From an uncultured Saprospiraceae bacterium (GTDB taxonomy: Bacteria; Bacteroidota; Bacteroidia; Chitinophagales; Saprospiraceae), in assembly GCA_937921525.1 (NCBI GenBank), contig CAKZUM010000160.1:1-10851 (forward strand): 10,851 nucleotides of DNA, in the 5' to 3' direction. Below the pieces are notes generated by a model. The model had not been told where the DNA came from. It did no database searches and saw only the letters and a list, made by a program, of their open reading frames with translations. This document shows, in pieces, positions 6,057 through 10,851 of the stretch (positions are counted from its first letter, which is position 1; each line of letters starts with the position of its first letter). The position numbers and the translations under genes were made by a program.

Positions 6057-6731
6057 ATGACAAATTTAAACATGCCTCAACTGGGGCTTATCGCTCTGTT
6101 CTGCCTATTTTTCACCCATCTTAATGCCCAAAGAGAAGAAGTTATTCTACTCAACATCCAAGAAATAGATGAAGACCGATATGAAAATATCAGAGGATTC
6201 CCTTTCATCTGGGAAGATTGGCAAGCTGGTATCGTCATTAATAACAAAGGAGAAAGCGTAGAAGCAGAAAAAATTAATTTTAATGCGCATACCCAAACTT
6301 TTGAAGTAAAGAAAGGAACTCGTTTTATAGAACTGGCTACAGAAGATCAACAAGAAGTAATAATCACCTCCCCAAAAGGTCCCTTAACTTTTAAGAAAGA
6401 AATTCATCCAGATCTTCCATTAGAATTTAATCAACTATTGTATAAAGGTGCTTCCTTACAACTGGTGAAAAGTACAGAAAAAGAAATCTCTACTAAGGTC
6501 TTCCAAAATGTCGGTAAAAAAGTTACGGTTGAGCAGTTTGTTAAAAGGGAAACCTTTTATTTGATAGAGAAAGGGGAATTACGCCGACTAAAGATCAGTA
6601 AAAAGGCATTGTTGAAAGAGTTAGAACAATCAAAGAAATTAGATTCCTATATCAAGAAGAATAAGTTGAAGATTAAGAATGATGAAGATTTAGTCAAGCT
6701 GTTTGCTTACTATGAATCTATAATAGAATAA
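6057..6731 (+). CDS. secreted protein of unknown function, Bacteroidota-type family
   Basis: A 224-residue protein with a classical signal peptide: hydrophobic core at about 8-20 (LGLIALFCLFF) and a likely cleavage after LNA at residue 24. The mature part has a beta-rich region with GFPFIWEDWQAGIVINNKGE and EKINFNAHTQTFEVKKGTR. After it come FNQLLYKGASLQLVKSTEKE and ETFYLIEKGELRRLKISKK. A charged helical C-terminus follows (KALLKELEQSKKLDSYIKKN, then a stretch ending AYYESIIE). This order (short repeat of a coloured-strand type, 'Lyk' strand, tyrosine-rich strand, then a lysine-rich helix) resembles a widespread uncharacterised secreted family of Bacteroidota, but I know no assigned function. 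ATG codons at residues 1 and 6 are both possible; either keeps the signal peptide. The stop codon is immediately followed by a 160-bp hairpin element. Confidence 0.8.
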   Translation: MTNLNMPQLGLIALFCLFFTHLNAQREEVILLNIQEIDEDRYENIRGFPFIWEDWQAGIVINNKGESVEAEKINFNAHTQTFEVKKGTRFIELATEDQQEVIITSPKGPLTFKKEIHPDLPLEFNQLLYKGASLQLVKSTEKEISTKVFQNVGKKVTVEQFVKRETFYLIEKGELRRLKISKKALLKELEQSKKLDSYIKKNKLKIKNDEDLVKLFAYYESIIE

Positions 6732-6733
6732 TA

Positions 6734-6893
6734 AGGGTTGTTTCTAAATAATAAACACATATCTGAAAATATCTTTTTCCGCTAGTTTCCTCCAAAAAAT
6801 AAGTCCGTAGCTAGGCTATGCACTGATTTTTTGAAGAAAACTAGCAAAAAAATCTATAATTCATATACGTATTCCTTATTTAGGAACAATCCT
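6734..6893. repeat. 160-bp full-length inverted repeat (MITE-like hairpin)
   Basis: The left arm (6734-6811) and right arm (6815-6893) are imperfect reverse complements along their whole length, meeting at a 3-base loop. The ends match best: AGGGTTGTTTCTAAATAA on the left against AGGATTGTTCCTAAATAA (reverse complement of the right). The inner 31 bp, starting GCTAGTTT, differ at 5 positions, several compatible with G-U pairing in RNA. The middle of the arms is more diverged and carries one indel. It begins 3 bases after a stop codon and has no coding potential. Possible ATA/ATA flanks could be a target duplication but are too simple to trust. It may be a MITE-type element or a 3' RNA hairpin. 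Confidence 0.75.
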
Positions 6894-6932
6894 ATACTTT
6901 AGGAATTAAGTAGATAACAGACACTTAGAATG

Positions 6933-6969
6933 TGGCTGATACTTGGGGTTTACGAAAAGGTGTCAGCCA
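6933..6969 (+). terminator. stem-loop with T run at the left edge of the second palindromic element
   Basis: TGGCTGATAC (6933-6942) pairs with GTGTCAGCCA (6960-6969) over 10 bp with one G-T pair, a 17-nt loop, and TTTTT directly after. This is the form of an intrinsic terminator on the plus strand and could end the 5583-6731 transcript. Its right arm overlaps the left terminal repeat of the next element, so the two structures compete. Confidence 0.4.
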
Positions 6970-7014
6970 TTTTTAAAATCTATTGATACCCCACAAGTTT
7001 ATAGGTGGGCAAAA

Positions 7015-7042
7015 AAGGAGCGTAGCTTCGTCCTTGTCTGTA
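7015..7042 (+). repeat. REP-like unit A (forward)
   Basis: This copy starts AAGGAGCGTAGCTTCGTCC and continues TTGTCTGTA. It shares its first 16 bases with unit B (7067-7089) in the same orientation and pairs with diverged unit D (7145-7172) in inverse orientation. Confidence 0.7.
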
Positions 7043-7066
7043 GAAAAACATAGTTGACAGAGCATA

Positions 7067-7120
7067 AAGGAGCGTAGCTTCGACCCTGTAAAATTCCACA
7101 GGGTCGAAGCTACGCTCCTT
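7067..7120. repeat. perfect 23-bp inverted repeat (REP-like units B and C)
   Basis: Unit B (7067-7089, starting AAGGAGCGTAGCTTCGACC) and unit C (7098-7120, its exact reverse complement) face each other across an 8-nt loop, AAAATTCC. A 23-bp stem with 13 G/C pairs would be very stable in RNA or cruciform DNA. It is markedly more GC-rich than the surroundings. There is no T tract after it on either strand, so it is not a typical terminator. It forms the core of the larger 6959-7227 element. Confidence 0.85.
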
Positions 7121-7144
7121 ATAGACATCTAACAGCATTATTCT

Positions 7145-7172
7145 TACAGACAGGGCCGAGGCTAAAGCCCCT
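7145..7172 (-). repeat. REP-like unit D (reverse, diverged)
   Basis: Read on the minus strand this is AGGGGCTTTAGCCTCGGCC followed by CTGTCTGTA. It aligns with unit A at its 3' end (TAGCYTCG, CCYTGTCTGTA) but differs in the first eight bases. It also contains a small internal palindrome, GGGGCTTTAGCC/GGCTAAAGCCCC. Confidence 0.55.
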
Positions 7173-7235
7173 AATTTATAGCTAAAAAGATGTGGGGTAT
7201 CAATAGATTTTTAAAATGTCTGCCACCAGTAATTC

Positions 7236-7247
7236 GTCATTAATGAC
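7236..7247. promoter_or_regulatory. 12-bp perfect palindrome, possible operator
   Basis: GTCATTAATGAC is a perfect dyad 184 bp before the lipoprotein start and just outside the second palindromic element. Such dyads are typical of homodimeric regulators, but no cognate regulator is in the window and the site is far upstream of the promoter, so function is speculative. Confidence 0.25.
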
Positions 7248-7375
7248 CGACATAAAATATAGACACTAATACTTCTATGACTAAAAATTCTAGCAGAGTC
7301 GATCCATAAAATTTACACTCCTCTTTGCCAATATTGGGTCAAGCTAATCAGGTCTGTCATAAAAAAACAAGCATA

Positions 7376-7409
7376 TTGATAACTTAGACTACTTCCTTTT
7401 GTATTTTTG
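7376..7409 (+). promoter_or_regulatory. Bacteroidota-type promoter of the FG-GAP lipoprotein gene
   Basis: TTG (7376-7378) and TATTTTTG (7402-7409, exact TAnnTTTG) are separated by 23 nt, at the long end of the accepted range. Transcription would begin around 7414-7417, downstream of the TTG/ATG codons at 7407 and 7410. This makes ATG 7431 the first usable start in the mRNA. Confidence 0.6.
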
Positions 7410-7430
7410 ATGCAGAAAATAAAAGGAACA

Positions 7431-10400
7431 ATGAAAAGGCTCTACATCTATACATTTTTACTCTTCTATATTACTGCTTGTCAAGATTCTGCGGATACCT
7501 CCTCCCCTACTACCGCTGTATTTCAAAAAATAAATAGTACGCATAGTGGGATAGCATTTAACAATACCTTGACGCCTAATGTAAGCACCAAAGATAATTT
7601 GTTAGATTTTGATTTTTTCTACAATGGGGCCGGTGTTGGTGTTGCAGATATTAACAATGATGGGTTAACGGATATTTTCTTTGCTGCTAACCAAGTAGAC
7701 AATAAACTCTATCTCAATAAGGGGAATTTACAGTTTGAAGATATAAGTGAAAAAGCAGGTATTAATATTGGTAAACATTGGTCCAATGGCGTTTCTTTTG
7801 CGGATGTGAATCAAGATGGCTGGCTAGATATTTATGTCTCACAAGGAGGGCCATCAGAGAATAGAGCAAATCTGTTATATATCAATCAACAAGATCTTAC
7901 CTTTAAAGAAAGTGCAGCGGCTTATGGATTGGCAGATACAGGCATTAGTACCCAGACTGCCTTTTTTGATTATGACAAGGACGGTGATTTAGACTGTATT
8001 GTAATGAATGAAAATTCATTGTACGGAGTAGATCCTATTTCATTTTATACTAAAATTGGCACACAAGAAGGACTACTTCATGCAAGTTGTAGTCATCTAT
8101 ATCGAAACGATAATGGTCAATACACAGACGTCACAGAAGCAGCAGGTCTTCTACAGCCTAGTTTCGGATTGGGTCTAGTGGTCAGTGATATCAACAATGA
8201 TAATTGGCTGGATATTTATATTGCCAATGATTATTACTTGCCAGACGCATTGTATATCAATAAACGAAATGGCACGTTCACAGATGAAGTAAAAAGCAAG
8301 ACTAAACAAATTTCGTTTTATGGAATGGGGGCAGATATTGCAGACATTAATAATGATGGCAATCAAGATATTTTCGTTTTGGACATGGCTACTCAAGATC
8401 ATTATAGAGCCAAAACATTGATGGCTTCTATGAGTACCGCCAACTTTAATATGCTAGTCAATCGTTTTCGTTTTCCTTATCAGTATATGTACAATACTTT
8501 GCAATTAAATATTGGTAATAACCAGTTTAAAAATATTGCACATTATGCTGGTTTAGCTAAAACAGATTGGAGTTGGGCGGGCCTAATGGTCGATTTAAAT
8601 AATAGTGGTCAGAAAGAAATCTTTGTCACGAATGGTTATCGGAAATATGCTTTAGATAATGATTTTAAAAATAAAGTAGAAGCGGCTAAAAGACAATACA
8701 AAGGGGCGGTTCCCGATCAGGTAAAGCAGCAACTATATGATGAAATGCCTACGGAAAAATTGCCCAATCTTCTCTACACCAATACGGGAGATATGCACTT
8801 TAAAGATCAAGCAAATCAGTGGGGATTAGGAGAAGCTACTTATTCCAATGGTGCTGCCTATGCAGACCTTGATAATGATGGAGATTTGGAGTTGATTGTC
8901 AATAATATGGATGCTACTGCCTCTTTATATAAGAACACTTCTATTGAAAATGGATCTGGTAATTATATTCGTATTAAAGCAAAAACAGACTTTGCTAAAG
9001 TTACCCTGAAATATGATGGAAAAATTCAATTTTCAGAAGCGAAAACGGTTAGAGGATATTTATCCTCAGTAGAACCTACCCTCCATTTTGGATTAGGGAA
9101 ACATGAGGTAATTGATACCTTACAAATCGAATGGTTAGATGGAAGTAGAACAGAAAAATATCAAGTTACAGCCAATCAAGAATTAAGCATTGAAAACGAA
9201 TCTACTACAACTATAGCAACAAAAACTAACCCTGCTTCTACCCTATTAGAACAAGTATCCATAGGGCAATTGAAATTAGCTTTTCGACACAAAGAAAATA
9301 TATTTAATGACTTTGAAAAAGAGATTTTATTACCTTATAAACAGTCAACAATAGGCCCCTGTATATCAAAAGGTGACTTGAATGGCGATGGGCTGATAGA
9401 CTTATTTATTGGGGGTGCTTCTGGTCAAGCAGGATCTATTTTCATCCAAACAGGAGATAAATTTAAAAAGCTAATAAGCCCTGCCTTACAAGCAGATGCT
9501 GCGCATGAAGATATGGAAGCCCTTTTCTTTGATTATGATACGGACGGCGATCAGGATTTATATATCGTGAGCGGAGGAAACGCATTTCCAACTAATTCGG
9601 AACAATACCAAGACAGAATATATCTCAATGATGGGCGAGGCAATTTGACGAAAGCATCTGTAGACATTTTAGAAAAATATAAACTCAGCGGTAAGTCTAT
9701 TTGTGCCATAGATTATGATAAAGATGGCGATACAGATTTAATCATTGGTAATAGAATTATTCCACAAAATTATCCGAAGGCAGCCCCTTCTTTAATACTT
9801 CAAAATGAGGGTGGACAATTGAAGGAAGTCACCTTAAGTGTAGCACCTGAATTGGCCAAATTTGGAATTGTAAATAAAGTCATTAGTACCGATTTCAATA
9901 ATGATGGATGGGAAGATTTTATAGCCGTTGGGGAATGGAGCGGTATCGGTTTATTTGAAAACAAAGAAGGCACTTTTGAAAATATTGCCCCTCTAAGTGA
10001 TCTACAAGAAAAAGGTTGGTGGTTTACCGTAGCAGAGACAGATGTCAATAAGGATGGCTTGAAAGATTACTTAATTGGCAACTTAGGATTAAACAGTAAA
10101 TTCAAAGCTAGTGTCGAACAACCTTTCAAAGTATTTGCTACTGATTTTGATGACAATGGAACGAATGATATTGTACTAAGTAATCCTTACAATGGGGAGT
10201 ATGTACCAAGCAGGGGTAGAGAATGTTCTTCTCAACAAATGCCCTTCATTGCAGAAAAATTTCCTACCTATGATGCCTTCGCTAAAGCCTCTTTATCGGA
10301 TATATATGGCGAAAAGTTAGACTCCGCAGTGGCGTATGAAGCCAATACATTTGAATCTATTCTTCTATTAAATCAAGGGGCTAGTATCTTTAAAAAAATC

Positions 10401-10712
10401 AACTTACCCGCTGCTGCACAAACTGCACCTACCCTCTCCATTGCCATACAAGATGTAAACAAAGATGGTTTTGAAGATGCTATTATTGCAGGTGCTATTT
10501 ATGATACAGAAGTGGAGACCCCTCGGTGGGATAGTGGTTCAGGTTTGATCTTATTATCTAATGGAAAAGATGGCTATACGCCTAGTCCACAAACTGGTAT
10601 TTACATAGATGGGGATGTCAAAGATTTGGAAGTAGTATCTATTAAGGATAAAGTATATTTGATTGCTGGTAGGAATAATGATTTGTTGGCAGTGTATCAA
10701 TTTTTGAAGTAA
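7431..10712 (+). CDS. large surface lipoprotein with FG-GAP/VCBS repeats and an ASPIC/UnbV domain
   Basis: From ATG 7431 the product is 1,093 residues. An AAAAGGAACA leader precedes it and a lipoprotein signal (MKRLYIYTFLLFYITAC, Cys17) starts immediately. Starts at 7407 (TTG) or 7410 (ATG) would add 8 or 7 residues and lie at or before the predicted transcription start. The chain carries 14 DxNxDGxxD-type loops, the calcium-binding signature of FG-GAP/VCBS blades: seven before and seven after an ASPIC/UnbV domain at about 511-589 (YLSSVEPTLHFGLG, then LQIEWLDGS). This suggests two beta-propeller regions. A late RGRECSSQQMPFI motif is one I associate with this Bacteroidota family. Acidic residues after the lipid Cys (CQDSAD) hint at surface export. 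Relatives are often near SusC/SusD-type uptake genes, but none is seen in this window. Substrate unknown. The stop lies at 10710-10712; no clear terminator follows. Confidence 0.88.
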   Translation: MKRLYIYTFLLFYITACQDSADTSSPTTAVFQKINSTHSGIAFNNTLTPNVSTKDNLLDFDFFYNGAGVGVADINNDGLTDIFFAANQVDNKLYLNKGNLQFEDISEKAGINIGKHWSNGVSFADVNQDGWLDIYVSQGGPSENRANLLYINQQDLTFKESAAAYGLADTGISTQTAFFDYDKDGDLDCIVMNENSLYGVDPISFYTKIGTQEGLLHASCSHLYRNDNGQYTDVTEAAGLLQPSFGLGLVVSDINNDNWLDIYIANDYYLPDALYINKRNGTFTDEVKSKTKQISFYGMGADIADINNDGNQDIFVLDMATQDHYRAKTLMASMSTANFNMLVNRFRFPYQYMYNTLQLNIGNNQFKNIAHYAGLAKTDWSWAGLMVDLNNSGQKEIFVTNGYRKYALDNDFKNKVEAAKRQYKGAVPDQVKQQLYDEMPTEKLPNLLYTNTGDMHFKDQANQWGLGEATYSNGAAYADLDNDGDLELIVNNMDATASLYKNTSIENGSGNYIRIKAKTDFAKVTLKYDGKIQFSEAKTVRGYLSSVEPTLHFGLGKHEVIDTLQIEWLDGSRTEKYQVTANQELSIENESTTTIATKTNPASTLLEQVSIGQLKLAFRHKENIFNDFEKEILLPYKQSTIGPCISKGDLNGDGLIDLFIGGASGQAGSIFIQTGDKFKKLISPALQADAAHEDMEALFFDYDTDGDQDLYIVSGGNAFPTNSEQYQDRIYLNDGRGNLTKASVDILEKYKLSGKSICAIDYDKDGDTDLIIGNRIIPQNYPKAAPSLILQNEGGQLKEVTLSVAPELAKFGIVNKVISTDFNNDGWEDFIAVGEWSGIGLFENKEGTFENIAPLSDLQEKGWWFTVAETDVNKDGLKDYLIGNLGLNSKFKASVEQPFKVFATDFDDNGTNDIVLSNPYNGEYVPSRGRECSSQQMPFIAEKFPTYDAFAKASLSDIYGEKLDSAVAYEANTFESILLLNQGASIFKKINLPAAAQTAPTLSIAIQDVNKDGFEDAIIAGAIYDTEVETPRWDSGSGLILLSNGKDGYTPSPQTGIYIDGDVKDLEVVSIKDKVYLIAGRNNDLLAVYQFLK

Positions 10713-10851
10713 GGCTTAGTAGAAAGTCAATCGCTATCTAACCAGTTGAGACTTAAATCCTATTAATAAGAATCCTAACTTTAATTAGTCAGACTTTTTA
10801 ATGCAACAATCAAGCATATAATCGACTATTGAGATTAACCGAGAATCGCTC

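Larger units (their letters stand above)
6959..7227. repeat. 269-bp palindromic element with 37-bp terminal inverted repeats
   Basis: The ends 6959-6995 and 7191-7227 are inverted repeats of 37 bp with about four mismatches. The inner 22 bp (ATCTATTGATACCCCACA and neighbours) are nearly perfect. Between them the sequence is again self-complementary: unit at 7015-7042 pairs with 7145-7172, and 7067-7089 pairs perfectly with 7098-7120. The whole element can therefore fold into one long interrupted hairpin. No open reading frame or transposase is present. It looks like a non-autonomous, MITE- or BIME-like element. No convincing target-site duplication was seen. Confidence 0.75.

Noticed and set aside
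6147..6353. minus-strand frame opposite the secreted-protein gene
   Set aside because: It is a shadow of a gene with a clear signal peptide; no independent start context.
7015..7172. CRISPR array
   Set aside because: The four repeated units are inverted relative to one another, irregularly spaced and diverged; there are no regular spacers and no cas genes.
8175..10048. minus-strand frames inside the FG-GAP lipoprotein gene (8175-8402, 9800-10048)
   Set aside because: They arise from the repeated GAT/AAT-rich calcium-loop codons read backwards and have no coding features.
10713..10851. terminator or new gene after the lipoprotein
   Set aside because: Only a weak stem (AGTCAA / TTGAGACT with a bulge) near 10727-10752 and repeated AATCCT motifs are visible; no T run and no reading frame of note.

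Overview
The window reads as a chromosomal segment of an AT-rich member of the Bacteroidota. Four observations support this. The gene order tRNA-Thr, tRNA-Tyr, tRNA-Gly, tRNA-Thr, tuf, tRNA-Trp, secE, nusG, rplK is one I recognise from that phylum. The clearest promoters fit the phylum's -33 TTG / -7 TAnnTTTG pattern. Most starts lack a Shine-Dalgarno sequence and sit behind A/T-rich leaders. The right half carries families typical of the phylum: a TonB C-terminal domain protein, a secreted unknown of a familiar Bacteroidota type, and a very large FG-GAP/ASPIC-UnbV lipoprotein. A member of the Saprospiria or Cytophagia is possible, but the sequence alone does not settle this.

Layout, left part (minus strand, read right to left from about 5341 to 137): xerC/xerD-type recombinase, hpf (ribosome hibernation), a strong stem-loop terminator, then a promoter at 3800-3831. 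That promoter starts the translation operon: tRNA-Thr(TGT), tRNA-Tyr(GTA), tRNA-Gly(TCC), tRNA-Thr(GGT), tuf (EF-Tu), tRNA-Trp(CCA), secE, nusG, rplK. rplA is expected just past the left edge. Every spacer in the tRNA/tuf part contains an inverted repeat. The unusually long nusG-rplK spacer carries a two-stem structure that might be a ribosomal-protein leader.

Layout, right part (plus strand): after a divergent intergenic region come a small stand-alone TonB-C domain protein (5583-6014) and a secreted protein of unknown function (6057-6731). Next is a 675-bp noncoding stretch dominated by two long palindromic elements. The first, 6734-6893, is one imperfect hairpin with arms of about 79 bp, starting 3 bases after the stop codon. 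The second, 6959-7227, has 37-bp terminal inverted repeats around four copies of a REP-like unit arranged forward, forward, reverse, reverse. A 12-bp perfect palindrome and a good promoter then precede a lipoprotein of about 1,093 residues with 14 calcium-loop-like motifs and an ASPIC/UnbV domain (7431-10712).

Functionally, the left part is core machinery: translation elongation, protein export, transcription elongation, ribosome dormancy and chromosome dimer resolution. The right part is envelope-related accessory content. I found no defence system, CRISPR array, prophage or biosynthetic cluster. The most unusual material is noncoding: the two palindromic elements at 6734-7227 and the stem-loops throughout the tRNA/tuf operon.
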